Assembly: GCF_008364795.1 (NCBI RefSeq)
Contig: NZ_VTTM01000009.1
Span: forward strand, 124,001-188,000
Source: Azospirillum oryzae
Lineage (GTDB): Bacteria; Pseudomonadota; Alphaproteobacteria; Azospirillales; Azospirillaceae
Direction: 5' to 3'
DNA length: 64,000 nt
In this document: positions 50,972 through 59,228 of the stretch, piece after piece
Position numbering within the stretch: the stretch's first letter is position 1
Layout of the letters: each line of letters starts with the position of its first letter
Notes under the pieces: model-generated
The model's database searches: none
What the model was told of the DNA's origin: nothing
What the model saw: the letters and a program-made list of their open reading frames with translations, nothing else
Made by a program: the position numbers and the translations under genes

Positions 50972-52762
50972 CTACCCCACCCGCTCGCCGGACGGCAGGC
51001 CCCCGGGAAGCCCCAGACTCCAGCTGGTGAGGCCCGAGACGGTGGGATCTGACTGGGCGGCGGATTCCAGGCAGGTCAGATGGCGGTCGATCAGCCGGTC
51101 CAGACGGTCGCGCGCCTCCCACACCGTCAGGCTGTGGTCGGAGCGGTCGAGATAGACCACCTCGATGCCGGGCAGGCCGTCCAGGGCACGGCCCCCCTCC
51201 CCCAGATGCAGGTAGAATTCGGCCAGCGTCATGTCGCCGCTGCTGTAGACCACCAGCACCCGCCGGCCTTCCGCCGACAGGCGGCGGAACATGCGCAGGG
51301 CGTGGCGGGTCATGCCGGTGCGGATCAGGGTCTTGCGGATGAAACGGCCGGCCAGACGCTTGGCCAGCCCGATGGTGCGGGCCGGCTTGCGGATGCTGGC
51401 GCGCAGCCGGGCTGGCTTCAGCGCCTCCAGCAGATATTCCCTGGTGGAGCGGAAGGCGACCGTCCGCATCAGATCCATGACGGCGATGCCGCCGCCCAGT
51501 TCGAACCGGCCGGGGTTCAGCACGATCTGCCCGACCACGCGGTCGTCGCCCAGGCCGGCATGCAGGGCGGGCGTGCCGCCGGCGCACAGGCCGATGACGA
51601 CGACGCGCTCGTGCCCCTGTTCCTCCAGCCAGTTCAGCGCGGCACGGACGTCGGTGATCACCTCCTTGTTGTAGAGCAGATTGTCCGGGAAGCCGGGCCG
51701 GTCGGGGCTGTCGCCGATGCCGGCCGCATCGATCCGGAGCGAGGCATAGCCGCGCGCCGCCAGCCGCCGCGCCTGGACCACGGTGGCGCGGCCGGAGCCG
51801 ACATGGTGGGTGGCGCCGCTGTTCAGGAACAGGATGGCGGGCCGGTTGCCGGCGGGATCGGCCAGGACCGGGGTGCAATAGACGCCGAACAGCTCCGGTG
51901 CCGAACCGAAGAAGACCGGACGTTCGACCGCGGTCGGCATCATCAGGCCGGCCGGGCGGTCCGGCGGCGGGGTGGCGCCGCTGGCGACCGGACCGGCGGC
52001 GATCCAGCGCAGGACCGGCTCCAGCACCGCGGCGGCCTGGGCGCCCTGGGGCTGCTGGACCAGTTCCATCACGCCGCTGACGCCCATCGGCTCCGCCACC
52101 GCACCCATGGCGCGCCAGCGGGTGGCGAGCTTCACCGGCGTCTTGCCCTCCGGGCGGTCGGCGATCAGGATGCGCGGGGCGGGTAGCGCCGGCCGGTCGA
52201 ACGGATTGAGGGCGCCCAGCGCCAGCGCCGTTTCGGGCGTCACCGGCATGCCGATCACGTTCAGCCAGGAGGCGCGTTCCGGCGGTTCCGGATTGCAGAC
52301 CGGACGCAGCACGATGGCCGCCAGGGTCTGGAGTTCACGAAGCGCCTTGCGGCCCGAGGTGATCGGCGACACCAGAGCCAGCGTGTCGACGCCCTGCCCC
52401 TCGTCCGCCAGTTCCTGCGCCGCCGCCGTGGCGAGCAGCGAGCCCATGCGGTAGCCGACCAGGGTCAGTTCGGTGACGCCGGTGTCCTCGCGCAGGCGGC
52501 GGACCGCCGCCTTGACGCTGTCCACCCAGGCGCGCACCCGGTCGGGTTCGCTGTCATCCCCGGCCGAATCGCCGGATCCGGGATAATCGAAACGCAATGT
52601 CGGCAATCCGGCCGCGGCCAGCCCTTCGGCGAAGCTTTTCCAGGCACGGTGCGCGCACAGCTCCTCATAGCCGTAGGGACCGCACAGAACCACCCCGCGC
52701 AGTCCCTGCGCCGGATGCAGCCATCCGAAACAACCATCGAACACCACCGGTGTCGGCTTCAT
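50972..52762 (-). CDS. Tandem alpha/beta hydrolase with non-serine nucleophile positions
   Basis: 596 residues in two alpha/beta-hydrolase domains (about 1-260 and 285-575). At the nucleophile elbow the first has GYRMG (103-107), placing Arg105 where Ser is expected, so it is probably not a hydrolase. The second has GLCAG (391-395), with Cys393, and a likely His in DRSDHSLTVWE. Similar paired hydrolases accompany exosortase-type polysaccharide loci; here the setting is a carrier-protein operon, where a Cys enzyme could act as thioesterase or acyltransferase. The ATG at 52762 overlaps the GH2 stop (ATGA) and has AGGGGG before it. It is the last gene of the operon. Confidence 0.87.
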   Translation of the reverse strand: MKPTPVVFDGCFGWLHPAQGLRGVVLCGPYGYEELCAHRAWKSFAEGLAAAGLPTLRFDYPGSGDSAGDDSEPDRVRAWVDSVKAAVRRLREDTGVTELTLVGYRMGSLLATAAAQELADEGQGVDTLALVSPITSGRKALRELQTLAAIVLRPVCNPEPPERASWLNVIGMPVTPETALALGALNPFDRPALPAPRILIADRPEGKTPVKLATRWRAMGAVAEPMGVSGVMELVQQPQGAQAAAVLEPVLRWIAAGPVASGATPPPDRPAGLMMPTAVERPVFFGSAPELFGVYCTPVLADPAGNRPAILFLNSGATHHVGSGRATVVQARRLAARGYASLRIDAAGIGDSPDRPGFPDNLLYNKEVITDVRAALNWLEEQGHERVVVIGLCAGGTPALHAGLGDDRVVGQIVLNPGRFELGGGIAVMDLMRTVAFRSTREYLLEALKPARLRASIRKPARTIGLAKRLAGRFIRKTLIRTGMTRHALRMFRRLSAEGRRVLVVYSSGDMTLAEFYLHLGEGGRALDGLPGIEVVYLDRSDHSLTVWEARDRLDRLIDRHLTCLESAAQSDPTVSGLTSWSLGLPGGLPSGERVG

Positions 52763-55263
52763 GCGTTCCCCCTGTAGCGGACGGGCGCCAGCGCGTTCAG
52801 CGCATGGACCTCGCCGTTCGGCACCGGTCGCCCGGCCGATGCCATCCCGTCCTCGACCCCCGAACCTGCCCGCAGCCGCAGGCGGACGACCCGCTCGACA
52901 CCGGGCGGAAGATGGAACCAGGCATCTTCCGCCTGGAACCGTTCGTCCTCCACATGCACCGAACAGGCGAACCGCCCCGTGGCGAGCCGCAACGCCCAAA
53001 CCTGTCCCTGGTCCTCCACCATCGCGGTCAGCCCCAGATCGGACCGCGGCAGCGCGCGTCCCTTGGGGAAATAATGAGACTCGTCAATTGGTTCCGCGTC
53101 CCTTTCGGCCGACAGCAATTGCACCGTCACCACATCGTGTGGGATAGGCCCAAACCTGTAGGCGTAGGTCGTGTCAAAAAAGCGGTCGGACAGCTCGGCG
53201 GCGGCCAGCGTCGCCGCTCCCCGCGCCGGCAGCGTCACCGGCCGCTCCGCCTTCAGCACCGGCACCGACCCGTCCCGCCAAGCGGTCAGGCGCAGCAGCG
53301 CCTCCACTGGCCGGGCGGTATCGTTGACCAGATGCACCGCCAGCCCGTTGACGCCCTCGTCGGTCAGGATCACCCGCAGCGGCCGGAAGGCACGCTTCAG
53401 CGCATGCCAGGCCGGCTTCGGCGTGCCGTCGGCGGCGACCACCCCCCAGCCGGCGCCCCAACCGCCGCCCCAATCGCCGCTCGGCCAGGGATCGCGCCAC
53501 TGCCAGACCAGACCGCCGGCGCAGGTCGACCCGGTGCGCCGCCACTCGTCGAACACCGCCTGCATCACCTCGCCGGTCACGGCGCGCGACAGGCGGCGGT
53601 AGCGGTCAGGGTCCTCGTAGCGCAGGCGGCGCGGATCGACGGCATAGAGCGCCTCAAGGTAATGCTCCCGCACATCCTCGAAGTCCCAGGAGGCGCCGGG
53701 GTCGCGCGGCACCCGTTCCTTCCAGCGGGGATGATGGAGCGCCGGAACGCCCAAAGGATTGTCCTCGCCCAGGTTGGCGAAGGCGAGGCATTCGCTGGCG
53801 AAGCGCACACTGGCCCGCCGGGCATCCTCCAGCGGCTTCATGTAGGCGCCGACCCCGTAGTAATGGGTCACCCCGGCATTGGCGATGAAGGGCAAGGCCC
53901 CGCCGCTGGGGGAGTTGGCGACCCGGATCAGGTCGGGCCGGCGGGTGGCCGTCTCCTCCGCGATCACGGCGGTGAGCGCAGGTTGGGTCCAGGAGGCGCG
54001 GGGCAGCCCCAGCATGGCCGCCTGCTGCTCCATCTCGCTGCCGCCGCACAGCACCGCCAGCGACGGCGACGCCTGGATGCGGTCGAGCAGCTGCGCGATC
54101 TCCGCCCGCACGCTGTCGAGGAAGGCGGCGTCGGTGGGATAGTCGAAGTTGGCGAACATGGCGTCCTGCCAGACCAGGATGCCCAGCTCGTCGCACAGCT
54201 CGAAGAAGGCGTCGCCTTCATACAGCATGGTGCCGCCGACACGGACCATGTTGGCGCCGGCCTCGCGCATCCGCCGAAGTTCGGGTTCGTAGGCCGCGCG
54301 GTCGGACGACAGCTCGACCAGATCGACCGGCACCCAGCAGCCGCCACGGCAGAACACACGGACGCCGTTCACCAGCAGGGCGAAACCGTTGCCGTCCGGA
54401 CCACGGTCGACCTCCAGCGAGCGGAAGCCGACGCGGCCAAGATCGACCTCGACGGCACCAATCCGCGCGACCACGCCGTGCAGGACCGGCTCGCCATGGG
54501 TGTGCGGCCACCAGGGCTCGACGCCCGGCAGGGTCAGGTCGGCGCTGAACCCATCGACGCCGTCGAAGACGAGCGGCGCCGTCCGGCCGGCGACTTCCAC
54601 CGATCCGGTGGCGCCGGCCGCCGCCCCCTCCACCGTCAGGCGCAGCGACAGATGGCCGTCCCGCCCGTCGTAGCCGCTGCGCAGATCGGCGCCAAGCACG
54701 CGGCAAGGCCCGGTCTCCTCCACCAGCTCCACCGGGCGGAAGGGACCGACGGCGTGGATCGGCGGGCACCAGCCGGGCATATGGCCCAAGAGCGTGGTGC
54801 GGACGAAGCGCAGCCCCGCCGGCTCGGCCAGCCTGGGCCGCCAGCGGGCGCGGCCCTTCTTCGCCGCCAGCACCGGATGCAGGGCGTGGAAACGGATCGA
54901 CAGTTCCGCCTCGCCGTTCAGCGTCACCGGCACCTCATGGGCCAGATACATGCTGTCGGAGGTCAGGATGCGCTCGCCGTCAAGCCGGACTTCCGCGATG
55001 GTGGCGAGGCCATGGAAGCGCAGGAGGCGCGGACCGTGGCCGGTCAGGCGGGTGCGGTAGACGACATCCCTGTCATGGAGGGGGGCGGGATCCCCGGCCG
55101 ACCACAGGCCGGCGGCCTGGAGCGCCTGGGCGGCGGTGCCGGGCACCGGGGCCGGGATGCCCTCCGCCCCGTCATCCGATCCGCCGGGCGCCGATACGGT
55201 CAGCGTCCATCCCTGGTCCAGAAGGGTCTGCCGGCGTCCGGTGACGGATCGGATACGGGCCAT
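52759..55263 (-). CDS. GH2-family glycosidase, beta-mannosidase-like
   Basis: 834 residues with the GH2 layout: jelly-roll sugar-binding domain (about 15-180), Ig-like domain, and TIM barrel (about 295-620). The strands NGVRVFCRGGCWVPVD and EAGANMVRVGG match the start of the GH2 barrel, and the acid/base Glu would be in LCGGSEMEQQ near residue 408. The second Glu is less certain (FASECLAFANLGE). No signal peptide is present, so it acts in the cytoplasm. A glycosidase inside a carrier-protein operon is unusual; it may trim or transfer a sugar on the product. It follows DUF1839 by 6 bases and overlaps the hydrolase gene. Confidence 0.88.
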   Translation of the reverse strand: MARIRSVTGRRQTLLDQGWTLTVSAPGGSDDGAEGIPAPVPGTAAQALQAAGLWSAGDPAPLHDRDVVYRTRLTGHGPRLLRFHGLATIAEVRLDGERILTSDSMYLAHEVPVTLNGEAELSIRFHALHPVLAAKKGRARWRPRLAEPAGLRFVRTTLLGHMPGWCPPIHAVGPFRPVELVEETGPCRVLGADLRSGYDGRDGHLSLRLTVEGAAAGATGSVEVAGRTAPLVFDGVDGFSADLTLPGVEPWWPHTHGEPVLHGVVARIGAVEVDLGRVGFRSLEVDRGPDGNGFALLVNGVRVFCRGGCWVPVDLVELSSDRAAYEPELRRMREAGANMVRVGGTMLYEGDAFFELCDELGILVWQDAMFANFDYPTDAAFLDSVRAEIAQLLDRIQASPSLAVLCGGSEMEQQAAMLGLPRASWTQPALTAVIAEETATRRPDLIRVANSPSGGALPFIANAGVTHYYGVGAYMKPLEDARRASVRFASECLAFANLGEDNPLGVPALHHPRWKERVPRDPGASWDFEDVREHYLEALYAVDPRRLRYEDPDRYRRLSRAVTGEVMQAVFDEWRRTGSTCAGGLVWQWRDPWPSGDWGGGWGAGWGVVAADGTPKPAWHALKRAFRPLRVILTDEGVNGLAVHLVNDTARPVEALLRLTAWRDGSVPVLKAERPVTLPARGAATLAAAELSDRFFDTTYAYRFGPIPHDVVTVQLLSAERDAEPIDESHYFPKGRALPRSDLGLTAMVEDQGQVWALRLATGRFACSVHVEDERFQAEDAWFHLPPGVERVVRLRLRAGSGVEDGMASAGRPVPNGEVHALNALAPVRYRGNA

Positions 55264-55269
55264 CGCCGC

Positions 55270-56241
55270 TCACCCGTATCGCCGGGCCAGACTGCCCAGG
55301 ACGGCGTCGTAGCCCCGTTCCAGCCGGTCGAAGCTGTCGGTCAGGTCGGGCGCCTTGCGCCGGGCCACGGTGCGGGCCAGCTGGAACTGCATCGCCTTGG
55401 CGCCCTCGGCGATGGACCGGCAGGCCTCCACCGCGTCGGCCGGGCCGTCGAGCCAGCGGACATGGGCGCCCAGCAGCTCGAAATTGGCGCCGAGCTGGCG
55501 CAGCAGGTTGAAGGCGTAGAGGTGGAAATACTCCATCGGCCGGCTCAGCAGCCGGTCCAGATGCTCCGGGAAGGCGGCGCGATAGGCCGTCACCGGATTG
55601 CCGGCCGGACGGCGGGCGAGATGGCGGCGCAGCAGGTCGAGCGAGGCGGTGACCAGCGCCCCGCCCTCCAGTGCCGCCGTGCCCGGCTTCACGAACTCGA
55701 CGTAGGGGAAGAGCGGTCCGGCCGCCGCGGCGGCGACGCCCTCGTAATCGGCGCCCTCCAGCCGGTAGAAGCCGGCATTGTGGAAGTAGTCCATCGTCCG
55801 CGCCGCCGGATCGATGCGGACGATGCCGACCGTGGTCTTCACATGGGTGGTGCCATAGGACGTGCCGCGGGTGTCCGGCAGATGGAAGCCATCGACCTCC
55901 ACCAGCACCAATCCGCCGCCCTCAAGATTATTGGCCGTGCTACGCTTCAGCTGCTCCGCCACATGGGCCTCGACGCTGTCGTAGATCGCCAGTTCCTGCA
56001 CGCGCAGGCCGTACAGCGTCTCCAGATCCTCCAGCGGAACCTTGAAGAAGGTGAACTGGTCGCCTTCGAAATCCTGGGTGACGGTGAAGCCCAGCATCGC
56101 CCGCGGTTCCAAGCCGCGGGCGTGCAGCGCTTCGATCCACAGATCGACGTAGCAGTTGGTCTCCGGCCAGATGCGTTCTTCCTGGCTGCCCTGGTGCAGG
56201 GGATGGCGGTCGTACCCGTCGGGCCGGTGCGGAGTCCACAT
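55270..56241 (-). CDS. DUF1839 family protein
   Basis: 323 residues. Matches the DUF1839 family by ETNCYVDLWIEALHARGLEP, GFTVTQDFEGDQFTFFKVP, LEVDGFHLPDT-type segment VEVDGFHLPDTRGTSYGTTH, and FHNAGFYRLEG. The conserved Cys in ETNCYVD and the His in HVKT and GTTH may be catalytic, recalling cysteine proteases or acyltransferases of the papain-like fold; this is inference. The family is often found beside amino acid:[carrier protein] ligases, so it may accept the aminoacyl group from the carrier. The ATG at 56241 is 8 bases after the ligase stop. Function is not established. Confidence 0.87.
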   Translation of the reverse strand: MWTPHRPDGYDRHPLHQGSQEERIWPETNCYVDLWIEALHARGLEPRAMLGFTVTQDFEGDQFTFFKVPLEDLETLYGLRVQELAIYDSVEAHVAEQLKRSTANNLEGGGLVLVEVDGFHLPDTRGTSYGTTHVKTTVGIVRIDPAARTMDYFHNAGFYRLEGADYEGVAAAAAGPLFPYVEFVKPGTAALEGGALVTASLDLLRRHLARRPAGNPVTAYRAAFPEHLDRLLSRPMEYFHLYAFNLLRQLGANFELLGAHVRWLDGPADAVEACRSIAEGAKAMQFQLARTVARRKAPDLTDSFDRLERGYDAVLGSLARRYG

Positions 56242-56249
56242 GCTGGCGG

Positions 56250-57176
56250 TCACCCCCACAGGACCTTGCGGACCGAGGCCGGCCACTGCGCGGGGTCGAA
56301 GCCGTGGTGGCGGAACAGCGCCAGCGCCACGCGCTCCATGCCGAAGCCGACGCAGGCGGTGTGGGCGACGCCGCCGTCGGCGGTGTGGATGTCCCACAGA
56401 TGGCCGAAATGGTCCTGGTGATAGTTGAAGCTGAGGCAGGCGGTCGGCTTCTCATTGCTGGTGATCGGGATCAGCAATTCGAACTTCAGCTTCTGCTCGC
56501 GCTGGCTGCTCGACAACATGGCGCCGGCCCGGCCGAAGAAGGGATCGTTGGCGACATCGACGTCGAGCGGCACCTCCAGCGACCCCATCATCTCGCGCCC
56601 GCGCTCCAACCACAGCTCGCGGAACTCCACGACCTGATCGGGGGTGCCGATGCGGATGTACTCGCGCATGCGGAACAGCTGCATGCGGGCGGGGTCGATC
56701 GACGGCTCGCGCCGGAAGCAGTAGGAGAAGACGTCGATCAGCTTGCCGTCGCCGGGCAGCGCGCCGCGTTGGGCGATGGTCGGATAGACCGGGTAGCAGG
56801 CGGCCGGGGTCATCACCACGTCGGTCGCGACCTGATCCTCGGTCCAGTCCTGCCCCTCCTCCAGCCGGCGCAGCAGGGTGCGGTGCGCCTTCTCGTCGCC
56901 GCCGAAGGCGTGGATGGTGCCGGCAAGATGGGGAAAGCTCTTCAGATATTCGCTTTCCTCGAAATACTGGCGGTTCAGGGCTGGTGGGAAGCGCATCACC
57001 TCCGCCCCGTCCTGGCCGCCCCAGCGGGTGACCAGGGCGTCGAAACGCTCCACCACATCCTCGAAGACGCCGCTGCGGCCATAGAGGCCGTCCACGCCGG
57101 TGGGGATCAGCAGCCCGGATTCCACCAGCTCGTCGCGGTAGGCGGCCTGGGCCGCGGTGATGTCGACCATGTTCAT
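56250..57176 (-). CDS. Amino acid:[carrier protein] ligase (atypical seryl-tRNA synthetase homologue)
   Basis: 308 residues. It is a class II synthetase catalytic core without a tRNA-binding arm. Motif 2 is CFRREPSIDPARMQLFRMRE and motif 3 is GFGMERVALALF. Three probable zinc ligands, Cys127, Glu172 and Cys275, lie as in archaeal-type SerRS and the known Bradyrhizobium ligases. By family it activates glycine or alanine with ATP and loads it on the phosphopantetheine arm of a carrier protein rather than on tRNA. The ATG at 57176 overlaps the dehydrogenase stop (ATGA); ATG 57170 is an alternative. The carrier protein is two genes upstream. Confidence 0.92.
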   Translation of the reverse strand: MNMVDITAAQAAYRDELVESGLLIPTGVDGLYGRSGVFEDVVERFDALVTRWGGQDGAEVMRFPPALNRQYFEESEYLKSFPHLAGTIHAFGGDEKAHRTLLRRLEEGQDWTEDQVATDVVMTPAACYPVYPTIAQRGALPGDGKLIDVFSYCFRREPSIDPARMQLFRMREYIRIGTPDQVVEFRELWLERGREMMGSLEVPLDVDVANDPFFGRAGAMLSSSQREQKLKFELLIPITSNEKPTACLSFNYHQDHFGHLWDIHTADGGVAHTACVGFGMERVALALFRHHGFDPAQWPASVRKVLWG

Positions 57177-58378
57177 TCGAAGGGCCCCAACCCGTCCCGC
57201 TGGACGAGAAGCTGAGTGGCGACATGCGACATGATGCGGTCGTTGCCGATCATGAGCGCGGCGGAATGGGCATCGCGCAGGTGGCGACCCAGGCTGTAGG
57301 GGGTGTCGTTGCGGTAGCCCGCAAGTCCGCAGGTGCGGATCGCCGCCTCCACCACCTCGCGCACCAGTTCCGACGTGGTGACCTTCAGCGTGCTCATCGC
57401 CGTGGCGAAGGAGAGGCCGGTCAGCTGCTCCGGCGAGCCGCTGGCCAGCTCGTACTGGCGGATCGCGGCGAGGATGACGGCCTTCATCTGCTGCAGCTTG
57501 GCGGTCGCCTCGGCCAGCCGCACGGCCGACGCCGGGGTGGTGCCGGGCTTGCGCTTGGCCTCCGAGCGGACGAAGGCGCGGGCGCGGCTGACCGCGTCGG
57601 CGGCGATGCCGAGCCAGGTGCTGCTCCACAGGATGTGGGTGACCGGCAGCATGGTCTGGGCCGACAGGTCGGCATAGGGCAAGGGCAGGATCTGGTCGAT
57701 GACGCCCGCCGCCTCCAGCCGGTAGCCGTCGGAGCAGGTGCCGCGCATGCCCATCGCGTCCCACAGCGACGTCTTCTCCAGCCGGTAGTCGTCCTTGGTC
57801 ACCACCACCAGCGCCTGATCCGACGACGGCGCGTCGGGGTTGCGCCGCGCGGTGACCAGGATCACGTCGGACTGGTCGCCGTAGGAGATGACCGACGCGT
57901 TCTTCGCCAGGGTGAAGCGCCCGCCGTCAGCGTGAACGGCGCAGACGCTGTTGCGGATGTCGCCGCCGGTCTCCTTCTCCGTCGTGGCGGAGCCGAGCAG
58001 GAGCTGTTCGGCGGCGAGACGCGCCATCAGCGCGCGGTGCCAATCGTTGGTGCCGTGATTGACCAGACAGGCGACCTGGATCTGGTGCATGGCATAGATC
58101 ATGCCGGTGGCGGCGCAGCCGCGGGCCAGCGCATGACAGGCCGCCGCCACGTCGAACAGCGAGGCGCCGGCGCCGCCGAGGTCCGCCGGGACCATGACGC
58201 CCAGCAGCCCTTGCTCGCGCAGGGCGTCGAAGGCTTCGGTGGGGAAGCGGCCGTCGCGGTCGACGGCATCGGCATGGCGCGCGGCGATCTCCGCACCGAT
58301 GGCGCGCGCACGGGCCGCGGCATTGACCGAAGCGGGGGCTGCCGCCCGCTCGGCCAGGGCGGCCGCGGCGGCGTTCAC
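57173..58378 (-). CDS. Acyl-CoA dehydrogenase-like flavoprotein
   Basis: 401 residues with the acyl-CoA dehydrogenase fold: helical N-terminal domain (FDALREQGLLGVMVPADLGGAG), beta domain (LLLGSATTEKETGGDIRNSV) and C-terminal helices ending in CGLAGYRNDTPYSLGRHLRD. The usual catalytic Glu position could not be fixed by eye. Between a carrier protein and an amino acid ligase its substrate is more likely an aminoacyl-S-carrier than an acyl-CoA, as with the prolyl-carrier dehydrogenases of pyrrole formation. GTG at 58378 overlaps the carrier gene stop (GTGA) and follows GGGGGCGAGG. Confidence 0.9.
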   Translation of the reverse strand: MNAAAAALAERAAAPASVNAAARARAIGAEIAARHADAVDRDGRFPTEAFDALREQGLLGVMVPADLGGAGASLFDVAAACHALARGCAATGMIYAMHQIQVACLVNHGTNDWHRALMARLAAEQLLLGSATTEKETGGDIRNSVCAVHADGGRFTLAKNASVISYGDQSDVILVTARRNPDAPSSDQALVVVTKDDYRLEKTSLWDAMGMRGTCSDGYRLEAAGVIDQILPLPYADLSAQTMLPVTHILWSSTWLGIAADAVSRARAFVRSEAKRKPGTTPASAVRLAEATAKLQQMKAVILAAIRQYELASGSPEQLTGLSFATAMSTLKVTTSELVREVVEAAIRTCGLAGYRNDTPYSLGRHLRDAHSAALMIGNDRIMSHVATQLLVQRDGLGPFE

Positions 58379-58680
58379 GCCTCGCCCCCGTCGACCAGAC
58401 CGCGCACCGCGTCGCGGATCGCGGCGATGCTCTCGAAGGTGCGGCGGTTCAGCAGCTTTTCCGGAAACTCGACGTCGAACTGCTCCTCCAGCCCCAGCAT
58501 CAGGCCGACGCAGCCGTGCGAGGTGAGGCCGGCGGAATAGAGGTCGTCGTCGATGGCGAGGGTGCCGGCATCGACCGCCAACCCGCCGCACTCCGCGAGG
58601 ACGGAGCGGATGCCGGCAACCATACCATCGTCGCTCCCTCCGGTTGCGGATGGGGGAAGCCCGGTGGTCCCAACGGTCAT
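58375..58680 (-). CDS. Acyl/aminoacyl carrier protein
   Basis: 101 residues from the chosen ATG. The carrier motif is DDDLYSAGLTSHGCVGLMLG with the phosphopantetheine-bearing Ser54, followed by the usual third and fourth helices EEQFDVEFPEKLL and RTFESIAAIRDAV. Residues 1-18 are a flexible leader. A start at 58731 (MPQDASQ, 118 residues) also has a fair ribosome site (AAGGGA) and cannot be excluded; 58680 has GAGGG. It is the first gene of the operon and the probable substrate of the ligase at 56250. A fatty acid ACP would be more acidic and have DSL in place of TSH. Confidence 0.9.
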   Translation of the reverse strand: MTVGTTGLPPSATGGSDDGMVAGIRSVLAECGGLAVDAGTLAIDDDLYSAGLTSHGCVGLMLGLEEQFDVEFPEKLLNRRTFESIAAIRDAVRGLVDGGEA

Positions 58681-58731
58681 GGAGCCCTCAAAGGACATAT
58701 TGGCGAAAGGCTGGCTGGCATCCTGCGGCAT

Positions 58732-59228
58732 TCTCGAAATCCCTTGGGTAACGTGCTGATCCCAAGCTAGCCACGCCACCCCGGTGCTTCCACTCGGCAT
58801 CGGTATGGCCGTCCCGCTATCCAAGTGATCGGTTTTTCGCCGGTGGGGGTAAGCACACGGATAAGGTCGGTCGATGGCCCTGATGCCTTTCGTGCTGCCC
58901 GCTATGGCCATGATCCACGCGCATAGGCCTGGGCTTGGCAGTTCGGAAGCGGGCTGCTGACTTTCCCAGCGAAGAAATTTTCACACCGACGATGGGCAGA
59001 TTTTCCACATATCGGAAGGTATAGGACTATCTTTTCGAGGTAGCGGAAAAGTGATTGACGGCCGCTCACCGCCTCGAAAATCATGCAAGGGCCGGTGTGG
59101 CCGATCGTCGCAAGCACGTCTTGAAGCTTGCAGTTCCATGATTGCGCACAATTCGGGCTTGCGGCCGGCAACGACCATATCTGCCCTTACCTGCCCGCCC
59201 TTACCTGCTTTGTGGGGAAACCGACGCC
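58732..59228. other. Divergent intergenic region between carrier operon and chemoreceptor
   Basis: 497 bases, mixed composition. The middle (58970-59060) is AT-richer and holds inverted repeats TTCC-N7-GGAA (59003-59017) and CTTTTC/GAAAAG (59031-59051). Next to the chemoreceptor start, GCCCTTACCTGC occurs twice in tandem (59183-59194 and 59198-59209). No gene was supported. The carrier gene may begin at 58731, just inside this boundary. Confidence 0.5.

Noticed and set aside
52597..56421. Very long plus-strand open frame of 1274 codons opposite the GH2, DUF1839 and ligase genes
   Set aside because: It is an antisense frame kept open by GC-rich codon bias; composition is Arg/Gly/Ala/His-rich without domains, and the minus strand holds recognisable enzymes.
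58745..58790. Possible sigma54 promoter before the carrier-protein operon
   Set aside because: GG and GC doublets occur but their spacing does not match the -24/-12 pattern.
59183..59209. Tandem 12-base repeat considered as the beginning of a CRISPR-like array
   Set aside because: Only two copies with a three-base gap and no spacers; it is a simple duplication.
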